This document shows positions 18,433 through 27,301 of a DNA stretch of 64,000 nucleotides, piece by piece; position 1 is the stretch's first letter, and each line of letters begins with the position of its first letter. The DNA comes from Lachnospiraceae bacterium (GTDB lineage Bacteria; Bacillota; Clostridia; Lachnospirales; Lachnospiraceae): contig JAFUXA010000012.1 in assembly GCA_017470985.1 (NCBI GenBank), forward strand, positions 1-64,000. The letters are read 5' to 3'. The position numbers and the translations under genes are program-made. The notes beneath the pieces are model-generated. The model made no database searches, had not been told where the DNA came from, and saw only the letters and a list, made by a program, of their open reading frames with translations.

Positions 18433-18460
18433 TTGCTCGAAAAAAGTAATATGGTATAAT
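18433..18460 (+). promoter_or_regulatory. Sigma-A-type promoter of hpf
   Basis: TTGCTC (18433-18438), 16-nt spacer, TATAAT (18455-18460), about 50 bp upstream of the hpf start. The region before it holds a small GCGAC/GTCGC hairpin. Confidence 0.6.
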
Positions 18461-18512
18461 AATTACATGATATTAAAACGGTATCAAATTTACGTGTAAA
18501 GGGGTGGTCATT

Positions 18513-19043
18513 ATGAAGATTACGATCACAGGCAAGAACATTGAATTAACAGAAGGACTGAAGGAGGCAGTTGAAGAGAGATTATCTAAATTAGAGAAAT
18601 ACTTCGCACCGGATACCGAAGCACATGTTACAATGAGTGTGGAGAAAGAAAGACAGAAGATTGAGGTTACAATTCCAGTAAAGGGAAGTGTAATCCGAGC
18701 AGAGCAGGTAAGCAATGATATGTATGTATCAATTGAAGTGGTAGAGGAAATCATCGAGAGACAGATGAAGAAATACCGCAACAAGATTATCAGCAAGCAG
18801 CAGAACGGGGAGAAGTTCTTCGCTCCTGAATATCTTGAGAAGGATATAGACGATGATGAGGAAATCAAGATCATTCGTTCTAAGAGATTTGGTATCAAGC
18901 CAATGTATCCAGAAGATGCATGCGTACAGATGGAATTATTAGGACATGATTTCTTTGTTTTCCTGAATGCTGAAACCGAAGAAGTGAATGTAGTATACAA
19001 GAGAAAGGGCAATACATACGGATTGATAGAGCCTGAATTCTAA
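18513..19043 (+). CDS. hpf: Long-form ribosome hibernation promoting factor
   Basis: A 176-residue protein. The N-terminal S30AE/RaiA domain (about 1-100: ITGKNIELTEGLKEAVEERL then SNDMYVSIEVVEEIIERQM) binds the decoding region of the ribosome. The C-terminal domain (about 118-176: IKIIRSKRFGIKPMYPEDAC then DFFVFLNAETEEVNVVYKRK) drives 100S dimer formation in Firmicutes. ATG 18513 is chosen because AAAGGGG is properly spaced; a GTG at 18504 is part of that site. Monocistronic with its own promoter and terminator. Confidence 0.94.
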   Translation: MKITITGKNIELTEGLKEAVEERLSKLEKYFAPDTEAHVTMSVEKERQKIEVTIPVKGSVIRAEQVSNDMYVSIEVVEEIIERQMKKYRNKIISKQQNGEKFFAPEYLEKDIDDDEEIKIIRSKRFGIKPMYPEDACVQMELLGHDFFVFLNAETEEVNVVYKRKGNTYGLIEPEF

Positions 19044-19065
19044 AGTAACTAAATAATGAATAAGG

Positions 19066-19095
19066 AAGGGCGTCGCAAACTGCGATGCCCTTTTT
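19066..19095 (+). terminator. Intrinsic terminator of hpf
   Basis: An 11-12-bp stem (AGGGCGTCGCA/TGCGATGCCCT, one G-U pair), 3-nt loop, then a T run, 23 bp after the hpf stop. Confidence 0.88.
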
Positions 19096-19160
19096 CAATG
19101 CGCCACTAGAGCCTCGGAATGTCAGGGATTATAATGGGACATAGGAGGAGGTGGAAAACT

Positions 19161-20105
19161 ATGCCAGAGAAATCTATTGGGGAAGTTATTCGTAAGAAGC
19201 GAGTGGAATTGAAGCTGACGCAGGAAGAGTTGGCAGATGAGATTTGTTCTGTAGGGTATTTATCCAAAATCGAGAACGGGATTAGAGAACCGTCCAGCCG
19301 TATTGTGCGTATGCTTTTGGAGAGATTGGGGGCTACACAGGACATAGGATTTAAGTCTGGTAATCAGGTAGCTGATTTCAGACACAATGTGATTCGCATG
19401 GAGATTATGCGAGCCATTGAGAATCAAAATGTATATGAGGTTGAGGAGAAGCTATGGATTATGAAGCAGCTTCTGAACTCGGAGGATGTGGATGATTTAC
19501 AATTCTATGAGATGTCTGATCTGATATTTCGAGTGATGTGCGGTCTCAAAATTGATGATTTTGAGATGCAGTGTTATAGAATCTGGCTTATGAGTCGCCG
19601 AGAAGAGGATTTTACCAATGGGGTCTGCGCATCTGGTTTAAATAGAACTGAGATGTGGATTCTATCTAATATTGCTACAGGATTTGCCTGGAAGAATCAT
19701 TTTGAGCTGGCATCTAAATTATATCTTCATATTTATTGCAGCATTCAAAATAATGAGGATTTGAACAGGACAATGAACAAGGCCAAAGCCATAATGTGCA
19801 ATAATATTGCAGTGTGCATGGTTCATATGAAGCATTATCAAAACGGGGTGAGTTTCTGTAATATGGGCATGCAAAATATCAGGTTCGATGGAGGCTTCAT
19901 GATTATGTTGCATCTTATGAGGGTGCAGATGGAGATTCATAAAAATGAGAGGGATGGCAATAAGTCTCAGGAGTTGAAATATATAATAAGAAGAGTCTAT
20001 GAAATATGTGAGAGGGAAACTGGTGGAACTATCAATTATGTAGATGGTCCGGGCAGGGCTATTGAGGATAGATTGTGGGAAGGCCAGCTGATAATGTCTC
20101 TTTAG
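19161..20105 (+). CDS. XRE-type regulator with long helical C-terminal domain (Rgg/TPR-like)
   Basis: A 314-residue protein. Residues 5-60 form an HTH (IGEVIRKKRVELKLTQEELADEI split over SVGYLSKIENG). The remaining 250 residues are helical, rich in Met, Tyr and Trp, and resemble the repeat domains of Rgg/PlcR-like regulators that bind peptides. The start is placed at ATG 19161 behind AGGAGGAGG; an upstream in-frame ATG at 19119 lacks a site. Peptide sensing is an inference from architecture only. A perfect hairpin lies just downstream at 20161-20198. Confidence 0.75.
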   Translation: MPEKSIGEVIRKKRVELKLTQEELADEICSVGYLSKIENGIREPSSRIVRMLLERLGATQDIGFKSGNQVADFRHNVIRMEIMRAIENQNVYEVEEKLWIMKQLLNSEDVDDLQFYEMSDLIFRVMCGLKIDDFEMQCYRIWLMSRREEDFTNGVCASGLNRTEMWILSNIATGFAWKNHFELASKLYLHIYCSIQNNEDLNRTMNKAKAIMCNNIAVCMVHMKHYQNGVSFCNMGMQNIRFDGGFMIMLHLMRVQMEIHKNERDGNKSQELKYIIRRVYEICERETGGTINYVDGPGRAIEDRLWEGQLIMSL

Positions 20106-20160
20106 GAAAATATAGTCGAAAAATAATACAATTAATTGTATAATATATGGAGTTAGTGAG

Positions 20161-20198
20161 GATATGGCAAATGTGTAATTTTATGCATTTGCCATATC
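20161..20198 (+). repeat. Perfect 13-bp inverted repeat upstream of RNase H
   Basis: Arms GATATGGCAAATG and CATTTGCCATATC with a 12-nt loop, 33 bp before the RNase H start codon. No T-tract follows, so it is not a standard terminator. It could be an operator of the upstream regulator or an mRNA leader hairpin. A TATAAT-like element (GTATAATA) lies about 15 bp before it. Confidence 0.6.
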
Positions 20199-20231
20199 AT
20201 TTACAGGGACATTTAAATTGTGGAGGACTGT

Positions 20232-20894
20232 ATGGCCAAGAAGAATTTCTATGCGGTAAAAGTGGGGAAAACCCCTGGAATATATACAACCTGGGAAGAA
20301 ACCAAAACTCAGGTATCAGGTTATCCCGGCGCAGTATACAAAGGTTTTATAACCATTGAAGAGGCCAAGGCTTATATGGGAGATGGGGAGGATGAAGGTC
20401 AGATCTCGATATTTGATTATATGGAACAAGGCACAGAAGAAGTTATAGGCCAGGGGCCAGACCTTGATGGAGATATGCCGGAAGCATATGCATTCACAGA
20501 TGGTTCTTATAATATAGCCACCAAAGTGTATGGCTATGGTGGATTTATTGTGGTAAATGGTCAGGAGAGAGTACTTCAGGGGAGCGGTGATGATCCTGAA
20601 CTTGCCAGCGGAAGAAATACTGCTGGAGAAGTTATGGGGGCCATGGCTGCCATACAGGAAGCCATTGACATGGGAGTGACAACCCTGACAATCTATTATG
20701 ATTATGAGGGTGTGGCTAAATGGGCAACGCATCAGTGGAAGACCAACAAACCTGTGTCTATTCAGTATGTAGCTTATGTGGATAGCGTCAGAGATAAAAT
20801 CAAAGTGGATTTCGTTCATGTGAAAGGTCACACGGGAATACCGGGAAATGAGCGAGCAGACAGATTGGCAAAGGAAGCAGTGGGGATTGAATGA
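20232..20894 (+). CDS. Ribonuclease HI with N-terminal viroplasmin domain
   Basis: A 220-residue protein. An N-terminal viroplasmin/RNase H1-N domain (residues 3-47: FYAVKVGKTPGIYTTWEET) is joined by a linker to an RNase HI domain from about residue 82. All four catalytic acids are visible: Asp in FTDGSYN, Glu in AGEVMGAM, Asp in IYYDYEG and Asp in GNERADRLA. It degrades the RNA strand of RNA-DNA hybrids, and the N-terminal domain binds hybrids. ATG 20232 follows GGAGG. Its stop overlaps the start of the next gene. Confidence 0.92.
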   Translation: MAKKNFYAVKVGKTPGIYTTWEETKTQVSGYPGAVYKGFITIEEAKAYMGDGEDEGQISIFDYMEQGTEEVIGQGPDLDGDMPEAYAFTDGSYNIATKVYGYGGFIVVNGQERVLQGSGDDPELASGRNTAGEVMGAMAAIQEAIDMGVTTLTIYYDYEGVAKWATHQWKTNKPVSIQYVAYVDSVRDKIKVDFVHVKGHTGIPGNERADRLAKEAVGIE

Positions 20895-21610
20895 AAATAA
20901 AGAGATTATGTGCCATATTATTAATATCTGTAGCTGTGTTGATTTGTTTGGGAATATATTATAAAATAGGATGTCCTAGCGAAGAGGTAGGAAAAAACGG
21001 AGCATTTAAAATGGCGGATAATTGGGAAGAACAATTTTATATATCAGAAATAGATGATGAATTATTTCACAAGATGCAAGGAGCTTCCTTTAAAGAAGAT
21101 TGTACAGTTTCAAGAGAGAGTCTTCGATATGTACATATCCTTCATTGTGATTTCAATAATGACACCAGTGAGGGAGAGCTGGTTTGTAATCAGGCTATAG
21201 CTCAGGATCTGCTGGAGATTTTTATGGAACTGTATAAATCCGGATATCAGATTGAGAAGGTTCGCCTTGTGGATGAATATGGTGCTGTAGATGAGGATTC
21301 TATGGCAGACAATAATTCTTCAGCATTCAATTACAGAACCATTTCATATAGTGATATAATATCAGCCCACGGAATGGGAGTGGCTGTGGATATTAACCCG
21401 CTATATAATCCTTATGTGAAGGAAGTGAATGGTAGAACCAGCGTGGAACCAGCAAATGGCGAAGCATATGTAGATAGAACACAGGACTTCTCTCACAAGA
21501 TTGACCATGATGATCTGTGCTACAAATTATTTGTACAATATGGTTTTCAGTGGGGCGGAGACTGGACAGACTCCAAGGATTATCAGCATTTCGAGAAAAC
21601 TATAGATTGA
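20891..21610 (+). CDS. M15-family D-alanyl-D-alanine carboxypeptidase-like protein, membrane anchored
   Basis: A 239-residue protein with an N-terminal hydrophobic anchor (about residues 6-24) followed by an extracellular zinc peptidase domain of the M15/VanY type. The zinc ligands are visible in SAHGMGVAVDINPLYNP (SxHxxGxAxD) and in the C-terminal DYQHFE. It likely trims peptidoglycan peptides. The ATGA overlap with RNase H suggests coupled translation, although the functions are unrelated. Confidence 0.87.
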   Translation: MKIKRLCAILLISVAVLICLGIYYKIGCPSEEVGKNGAFKMADNWEEQFYISEIDDELFHKMQGASFKEDCTVSRESLRYVHILHCDFNNDTSEGELVCNQAIAQDLLEIFMELYKSGYQIEKVRLVDEYGAVDEDSMADNNSSAFNYRTISYSDIISAHGMGVAVDINPLYNPYVKEVNGRTSVEPANGEAYVDRTQDFSHKIDHDDLCYKLFVQYGFQWGGDWTDSKDYQHFEKTID

Positions 21611-21685
21611 TATAAATTTTTGAATTGCTTATAAGATGTTTCTAAATATATAAGTGTGGAAGTAGATAGAAAGGGACTGATTGAA

Positions 21686-22753
21686 ATGAGAGCATTGATA
21701 GCTATGAGTGGCGGAGTAGATAGCAGTGTGGCAGCTAAGCTTATGGTGGACAGAGGCTATGATTGCGTGGGCTGCACTATGCGCCTGTATGAAAATGATA
21801 TAGTGGGAATGGATCTCATGGATGTATGCTGTTCTGTGGAAAATACCAAGGACGCCAGAAGCGTAGCTGACAAAATTGGAATTCCTTACAAGATATTTCA
21901 TTATGAGAATAAATTCATAGATAAGGTTATAGAGCCTTTTGTGGAATCCTATGAGGAGGGAAGAACGCCGAATCCTTGTATTGAATGTAACAGATTTATG
22001 AAGTTCGATTATCTCCTGGAAGAGATGAGAAAACTTGACTGTGATTATATTGTGACAGGTCACTATGTGAGAGTGGAATATAATGAAGCCACCGGTAGAT
22101 ATGTATTGAAGAAAGCGATAGATTCTACCAAGGACCAGAGTTATGTACTGTATATGCTCACACAGGATCAGCTTGCACATACTCAGTTTCCTCTGGGAGA
22201 ATTTACCAAGACTCATATTAGGGAATTAGCAGAGGCAGATGGATTTGTAAATGCCCAGAAGCATGACAGCCAGGATATATGCTTTGTTCCTGATGGAGAT
22301 TATGTGGGATTCATGGAAAGATTTACCGGCAAGACCTACCAGGAAGGCAATTTCATCGATAAGGATGGCAATGTGTTAGGTCAGCATAAGGGATATGTGC
22401 ATTATACAATAGGTCAGCGTCATGGCCTGGGGATATCTGCAGCTTATCCGCTGTATGTGGTGGATATTTTGCCGGCGACCAATGAGGTTGTAGTTGGAAG
22501 AAATGAGGATCTGTTCAAGAGAGAGCTTATTGCTACCAATGTAAATCTCATATCTGTTGATAAGATAGAAGGGGAAATGAGAGTGAAGGCTCGAATTCGT
22601 TATTCACAAAAAGAGCAGCCGGCAACGGTGACTGCTCTTGATGATAATACTATCAAAGTTGTATTTGATGAACCACAGCGCGCTATTACCAAAGGCCAGG
22701 CCGTAGTAATGTACGATGGTGATGATGTAGTAGGCGGCGGTATGATTATATAG
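21686..22753 (+). CDS. mnmA: tRNA-uridine 2-sulfurtransferase MnmA
   Basis: A 355-residue enzyme that thiolates U34 of Lys, Glu and Gln tRNAs. The PP-loop ATP motif AMSGGVDSSVAA lies near residues 5-16. Catalytic cysteines appear in NPCIECNRF and in DSQDICFVPDGDY, and TGHYVR and KDQSYVLY are standard family blocks. ATG 21686 follows AGAAAGGG; an upstream GTG frame extension is rejected. Typical length. Confidence 0.95.
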   Translation: MRALIAMSGGVDSSVAAKLMVDRGYDCVGCTMRLYENDIVGMDLMDVCCSVENTKDARSVADKIGIPYKIFHYENKFIDKVIEPFVESYEEGRTPNPCIECNRFMKFDYLLEEMRKLDCDYIVTGHYVRVEYNEATGRYVLKKAIDSTKDQSYVLYMLTQDQLAHTQFPLGEFTKTHIRELAEADGFVNAQKHDSQDICFVPDGDYVGFMERFTGKTYQEGNFIDKDGNVLGQHKGYVHYTIGQRHGLGISAAYPLYVVDILPATNEVVVGRNEDLFKRELIATNVNLISVDKIEGEMRVKARIRYSQKEQPATVTALDDNTIKVVFDEPQRAITKGQAVVMYDGDDVVGGGMII

Positions 22754-22761
22754 TTTTTGAG

Positions 22762-22787
22762 AGAGGACCTATTTTGTTAGGTCCTCT
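22762..22787. terminator. Shared hairpin at the convergent mnmA/murG ends
   Basis: A 10-bp perfect stem AGAGGACCTA/TAGGTCCTCT with a 6-nt loop lies 9 bp after the mnmA stop and covers the last codons and stop of murG. T-rich flanks are weak, but it is placed to end both transcripts. Confidence 0.55.
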
Positions 22788-23833
22788 ATTAATTTCATAA
22801 TAGTTGATATGGCATCCATCTGACCGCTGGCTTCCATTGCTGAGATGTAAGTCTGACGGTTTTGGTATACCTCATCAATGGTATTGAGAAGTAATTCCGG
22901 TGTTACTTCCTCCTCTTCTAATACAACGGAGAAGCCTTGCTTCTTAAATGAATTGGCATTGAGAATCTGATCTCCGCGGCTTGCATTTCTGGAAAGTGGA
23001 ATGAGGATATTAGGCTTATGAAGCGCCAATAATTCACAGATGGAGTTGGCTCCGGCTCTTGCAACTACAATGTCTGCTGCGGCAAATAAATCCGGTAAAT
23101 TCTCACTGATATATTCAAACTGAGCATATCCATCTACATTTTTTAAGTTTTCATCCAGGTTATTCTTTCCACACAGATGTATAATCTGATATTTCTTCAA
23201 GAGCTCATCTATATTCTGGCGAATAGCATTATTAATATATACAGAACCAATGCTGCCTCCCATGATCATGAGAACTGGTAAGTCTTTTGTGAAACCACAG
23301 AATTGATATGCGGCTTCTTTGCTGCCGTGCATAAGCTCCTGACGAATTGGAGAGCCTGTAAGAACTGCTTTGCCCTCAGGCAGATGCTTCAAAGTCTCAG
23401 GAAAGTTGCAGCATACCTTGCTTGCAGAAGGAATGGCAAGACGGTTCGCCAATCCCGGTGTCAAATCGGACTCATGAATAATGGAAGGTACTCGTCTGCG
23501 CTTTGCTGCAAGAATGACAGGGACGCTTACGAATCCACCTTTGGAGAAGATTACATCAGGCTTGATTTTCTTGATGATTTTCTTGGCTTGAAAATATCCC
23601 TGAAGTACTCGGAAAGGATCAGTGAAATTCTTCCATGAATGATATCTTCTGAATTTACCTGAATTGATGCCGTAGTAATCTATACCCTGATCTTCAATGA
23701 GACCTTTTTCGATGCCATTGTAGGAACCAATATATGATATTTCATATCCTGCTTCTTTTAATGCGGGAAACAGGGCAATATTTGGTGTTACATGTCCGGC
23801 TGTTCCGCCGCCGGTCATTATTATTTTCTTCAT
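22769..23833 (-). CDS. murG: UDP-GlcNAc:undecaprenyl-PP-MurNAc-pentapeptide GlcNAc transferase MurG
   Basis: A 354-residue GT-B glycosyltransferase that makes lipid II on the inner face of the membrane. The GGGTAGHVTPN donor/acceptor loop is at residues 8-18, and the second glycine-rich loop MGGSIGS is near residue 191. ARAGANSICELLALHKPNI is the conserved UDP-GlcNAc site. The gene is isolated from a dcw cluster but is divergent from a class A PBP, so lipid II synthesis and use are next to each other. Confidence 0.94.
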   Translation of the reverse strand: MKKIIMTGGGTAGHVTPNIALFPALKEAGYEISYIGSYNGIEKGLIEDQGIDYYGINSGKFRRYHSWKNFTDPFRVLQGYFQAKKIIKKIKPDVIFSKGGFVSVPVILAAKRRRVPSIIHESDLTPGLANRLAIPSASKVCCNFPETLKHLPEGKAVLTGSPIRQELMHGSKEAAYQFCGFTKDLPVLMIMGGSIGSVYINNAIRQNIDELLKKYQIIHLCGKNNLDENLKNVDGYAQFEYISENLPDLFAAADIVVARAGANSICELLALHKPNILIPLSRNASRGDQILNANSFKKQGFSVVLEEEEVTPELLLNTIDEVYQNRQTYISAMEASGQMDAISTIMKLIEDLTK

Positions 23834-23924
23834 AATCTATTCCTTTCATTTTACAAGTCAATTGTAAATTGTTTTTTTTTCTTATCTATTTTACAATAAT
23901 AATATTATTTTTGGAGATTATTTT

Positions 23925-26021
23925 ATGAAAAAGAAGCATAAGAAGACAAAAACCCAGAAAATCTGGGGATTTCTAAAATTTCAAATGGTTCTTATTGTGC
24001 TTGTGGTGGCTGCTATTGCCTACTATTACGCCGGCGGATATGCAGCTGAAATCAGCGATATGAAGAAGGAGGCGGTATCCCTTGTGGCCAAGTCCAATGA
24101 GGATACCTTTAGGCAGTCTCAGACAAGTATAGCCTATGATGTAAATGACAATATACTTGCAGTGCTTCACGGAGATAAGGATGTGTTCTACATTGAGGAT
24201 GAGGATATACCAATATATGTGAAGCAGGCTATTGTATCTACAGAAGATAAGAGATTCTACAAGCATGGTGGAATTGATTTTAGAGGAATCATGCGTGCGC
24301 TGGTGGCTATAATCAAGGAGGGAGAGATTACCCAGGGAGGTAGTACTATCACTCAGCAGTTGGCGCGAACAGTTTTTCTGTCAAATGAGAGAACCTGGCA
24401 GCGTAAGGTTGAAGAGATGTATATTGCTGTGGAGTTGGAGCAGAAGTATTCCAAGGACGACATTTTAGAATTCTATATTAATAATGTATATTTTGGAAAT
24501 GGTTATTATGGAATTGAGTCGGCGGCAGAGGGATATTTTGGAACAGACGTAAGCCATTTGTCTCTGTCTCAGATGATTTATCTCTGCGCTATTCCCAACA
24601 ATCCTACAACATATGACCCTAGGGTGAAGCCGGAAAATACTACCAAGCGTAGAGACAGAATTCTAAAGACTATGTTGGATTCTCAGATTATATCTGAGGA
24701 GAGTTACAATACTGCAGTTGCAGAAAATGTACAGGTCCTTCCGAAGGATTCGGAGCAGGTGGTAAATAATTATGCTGAGACCTACACATATTACTGCGCT
24801 ACCAGAGCTCTCATGGAGCTGGAGGGCTTTGAGTTCAAGTCTCAATTTGAAAATGAAGGCCAGAGGACCAAGTATCAAAGCGATTATGATGCCCTCTATA
24901 CAGAGTGTTATGAGCGACTTTTCTCTGGCGGATATCGCATATATACATCTATTGATCCTGTCAAGCAGGACGAATTGCAGAAGGCAGTGGATGAGAACCT
25001 GGCTACATTTACCGAAGTCAGCGAGGATGGGGTTTACGAGCTTCAGGGCGCTGCGGTTTGTATAGATAATAAAACAGGTATGGTGGCTGCTGTGGTTGGA
25101 GGTCGAAGCCAGGAACAGATAGGATTGACTTTGAATCGTGCATATCAGAGTTTCCGTCAGCCGGGAAGTTCCATCAAGCCACTTGTGGTATATACTCCTG
25201 CTCTGGAGAGGGGATATACACCTGATTCTGTGGTTGTGGATGAGCCTATAGAAGGTGGTCCGGTAAATGGTGATGGAACTTATTCGGGTTCTATGTCTCT
25301 GAGAAATGCAGTGGCTTATTCCAAGAATACAGTTGCCTGGAAATTATTTGATGAACTGACACCTCAGGTAGGTATTTCCTATCTGGAAAATATGGGATTT
25401 GTGAAACTTTCAAGCAGCGACAAGAGATTGCCTGCTTCAATTGGAGGATTTACCAATGGTGTGTCTCCGCTGGAGATGGCTAAAGCCTATGCTACTATTG
25501 TAAATAATGGTGGATATAGAAATCCGACATGTATAACCAAGATAACAAGTCCTTCCGGGGAGATAATATATCAGGCTGACCAGAAAGAATTGGTAATATA
25601 TCAGGAGAATGCCTGCAGACAGATGACAGATATGCTTCGAAGTGTAATAGATTATGGTACAGGTAGAGGTTATAAGCTGGCTAATATGCCTTGCGCAGGC
25701 AAGACTGGAACAACCAATGATAACAAGGATGGCTGGTTTGTAGGATATACACCTTACTATACCACCAGTGTGTGGGTAGGTTATGATATTCCCAAGACTG
25801 TGCCAGGCCTTGGCGGTGGAACCTATCCGGGTAAAATATGGTATCAGTATATGAGCAGTATCCATAAGGATCTGCCGTCTATAGATTTCGTTAAGCCAAT
25901 CAGTAATTATGAGCAGCCGGAAGATGCGAAGTATGCTAAGCCGGAGGAAGAGTTGGCGCCGGAGGGTGGAACTACACCTGACATGGCAGAGGGAAATATA
26001 GCTGCCACAGTACAGCCTTAG
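23925..26021 (+). CDS. Class A penicillin-binding protein (transglycosylase/transpeptidase)
   Basis: A 698-residue protein with a short Lys-rich cytoplasmic tail and one membrane anchor (about residues 17-38). The GT51 glycosyltransferase domain (about 75-260) carries the catalytic Glu in VSTEDKRFYKHGG and the QGGSTITQQLAR motif. The transpeptidase domain carries SxxK in PGSSIKPL, SxN in YSKNTVAW and KTG in GKTGTTND. The C-terminal tail is Pro/Glu-rich. It polymerises and crosslinks peptidoglycan. GGAG precedes the ATG. Confidence 0.94.
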   Translation: MKKKHKKTKTQKIWGFLKFQMVLIVLVVAAIAYYYAGGYAAEISDMKKEAVSLVAKSNEDTFRQSQTSIAYDVNDNILAVLHGDKDVFYIEDEDIPIYVKQAIVSTEDKRFYKHGGIDFRGIMRALVAIIKEGEITQGGSTITQQLARTVFLSNERTWQRKVEEMYIAVELEQKYSKDDILEFYINNVYFGNGYYGIESAAEGYFGTDVSHLSLSQMIYLCAIPNNPTTYDPRVKPENTTKRRDRILKTMLDSQIISEESYNTAVAENVQVLPKDSEQVVNNYAETYTYYCATRALMELEGFEFKSQFENEGQRTKYQSDYDALYTECYERLFSGGYRIYTSIDPVKQDELQKAVDENLATFTEVSEDGVYELQGAAVCIDNKTGMVAAVVGGRSQEQIGLTLNRAYQSFRQPGSSIKPLVVYTPALERGYTPDSVVVDEPIEGGPVNGDGTYSGSMSLRNAVAYSKNTVAWKLFDELTPQVGISYLENMGFVKLSSSDKRLPASIGGFTNGVSPLEMAKAYATIVNNGGYRNPTCITKITSPSGEIIYQADQKELVIYQENACRQMTDMLRSVIDYGTGRGYKLANMPCAGKTGTTNDNKDGWFVGYTPYYTTSVWVGYDIPKTVPGLGGGTYPGKIWYQYMSSIHKDLPSIDFVKPISNYEQPEDAKYAKPEEELAPEGGTTPDMAEGNIAATVQP

Positions 26022-26186
26022 TCCGAAACTGGAGCGAAATCGACTTTGGGAGAAAATGATTGAAAAAACAGTATAAATGTGGGAAAATAGCAGTTGTGTG
26101 TGAGAAACTTAAATGTTTTTGTGAGAGAGTGATAAGAAGTAAGGAAGGACTAAATATTATATAGGTATTTAGTGGAGGAGAATCCC

Positions 26187-27125
26187 ATGAAGGAATATGG
26201 ATTTGGAGCCGATATTGGCGGTACTACAGTTAAGATGGGCTTATTCAAAAAAGACGGAGAGCTTGTTGATAAGTGGGAGATCAAGACAGATACAGCTGAT
26301 AATGGCGAACATATTTTACAGGACATCGCAAATACTGTACATAGCAAAATGGTTGAGAGAAGCCTGACCAAGGATATGGTAGAAGGTATTGGCGTTGGTG
26401 TACCTGGAGCAGTAAATAATAAAGGTATTGTAAATAAGGCCGTAAACCTGGGCTGGGGCGTTAAGCCTATTGAGAAGGAGTTGTCAGATTTGGTAGGTTT
26501 GCCTGTTCGCGCAGGAAATGATGCCAATGTGGCTGCCCTTGGAGAGAACTGGATGGGTGTTGCCAGAGGATATGACAGCATACTCATGGTGACTCTTGGA
26601 ACAGGAATTGGTGGTGGAATTATCATCAATGGTCAGATTCTGGCTGGTGCCAACGGAGCTGGCGGAGAGATCGGTCATATTATTGTAAATGAAGATGAAA
26701 TAGAAGCTTGTGGCTGTGGTCACTACGGATGTATAGAGCAGTATGCTTCTGCTACAGGAATTGCAAGAATGGCTCGTAGAATGATGGCTAATTCTCTGGA
26801 GGATAGCACTTTGAGAGAATTTGGTGATGATGTAACAGCCAAGGATGTATTTGATGCAGCCAAAGAAGGCGATAAGCTGGCCAATGCAGTTGTTGATAAA
26901 ATATGCGATTTGCTTGGAAGTACAATTGCGAAAATCTGTGATGTTGTTGATCCGGACGCTGTAGTTATCGGCGGAGGAGTATCCAAGGCAGGACAGATTC
27001 TGATAGACAGATTGCAGGAGCCGTTTAGAACAAGAGTGTTCCACGCATGCAAGGATACACCTATTATGTTGGCTACATTGGGAAATGATGCAGGAATTTA
27101 CGGTGCAGTGAAGCAGATACTTTAA
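26187..27125 (+). CDS. glk: ROK-family glucokinase
   Basis: A 312-residue kinase. The phosphate-binding motif GADIGGTTVKMG lies at residues 6-17, the sugar-site region GNDANVAALGE near residue 112, GTGIGGGIIING near residue 139, and the ROK zinc signature CGCGHYGCIEQYAS near residue 175. It probably phosphorylates glucose from catabolised oligosaccharides. ATG 26187 follows GGAGGAG. tRNA-Pro begins 12 bp downstream and may be on the same transcript. Confidence 0.9.
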   Translation: MKEYGFGADIGGTTVKMGLFKKDGELVDKWEIKTDTADNGEHILQDIANTVHSKMVERSLTKDMVEGIGVGVPGAVNNKGIVNKAVNLGWGVKPIEKELSDLVGLPVRAGNDANVAALGENWMGVARGYDSILMVTLGTGIGGGIIINGQILAGANGAGGEIGHIIVNEDEIEACGCGHYGCIEQYASATGIARMARRMMANSLEDSTLREFGDDVTAKDVFDAAKEGDKLANAVVDKICDLLGSTIAKICDVVDPDAVVIGGGVSKAGQILIDRLQEPFRTRVFHACKDTPIMLATLGNDAGIYGAVKQIL

Positions 27126-27137
27126 GCTGCACCTTTA

Positions 27138-27211
27138 CGGGGTGTGGCTCAGCTTGGTAGAGCGCATCGTTCGGGACGATGAGGTCGCAGGTTCGAATCC
27201 TGTCACCCCGA
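27138..27211 (+). tRNA. tRNA-Pro(CGG)
   Basis: A complete 74-nt tRNA. Acceptor arms CGGGGTG and CACCCCG pair, the anticodon stem-loop is CATCG-TTCGGGA-CGATG (anticodon CGG), and the T-loop is TTCGAAT. The discriminator is A, and CCA is not encoded. Confidence 0.95.
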
Positions 27212-27260
27212 TTGATTATATTTATAAATATGGAAATTGAATTTAAATAGAAAATGAAAT

Positions 27261-27294
27261 AAGCCCCTGGTACGAAGAATCGTGCCAAGGGCTT
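27261..27294. terminator. Terminator between tRNA-Pro and the TetR gene
   Basis: A stem of about 14 bp (AAGCCC-TGGTACGA/TCGTGCCA-GGGCTT with one internal C/A mismatch), 4-nt loop, lies between the plus-strand tRNA-Pro and the convergent TetR-like gene. The plus-strand side is followed by TTTAATATTTT. Confidence 0.75.
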
Positions 27295-27301
27295 TAATAT
27301 T

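Noticed and set aside
18504-18515. GTG start for hpf three codons upstream
   Set aside because: The GTG lies within the AAAGGGG ribosome site; ATG 18513 has the correct spacing and matches the family start.
20147-20359. 70-codon frame upstream of RNase H
   Set aside because: It crosses the perfect hairpin and overlaps the RNase H start in another frame. Composition is not protein-like.
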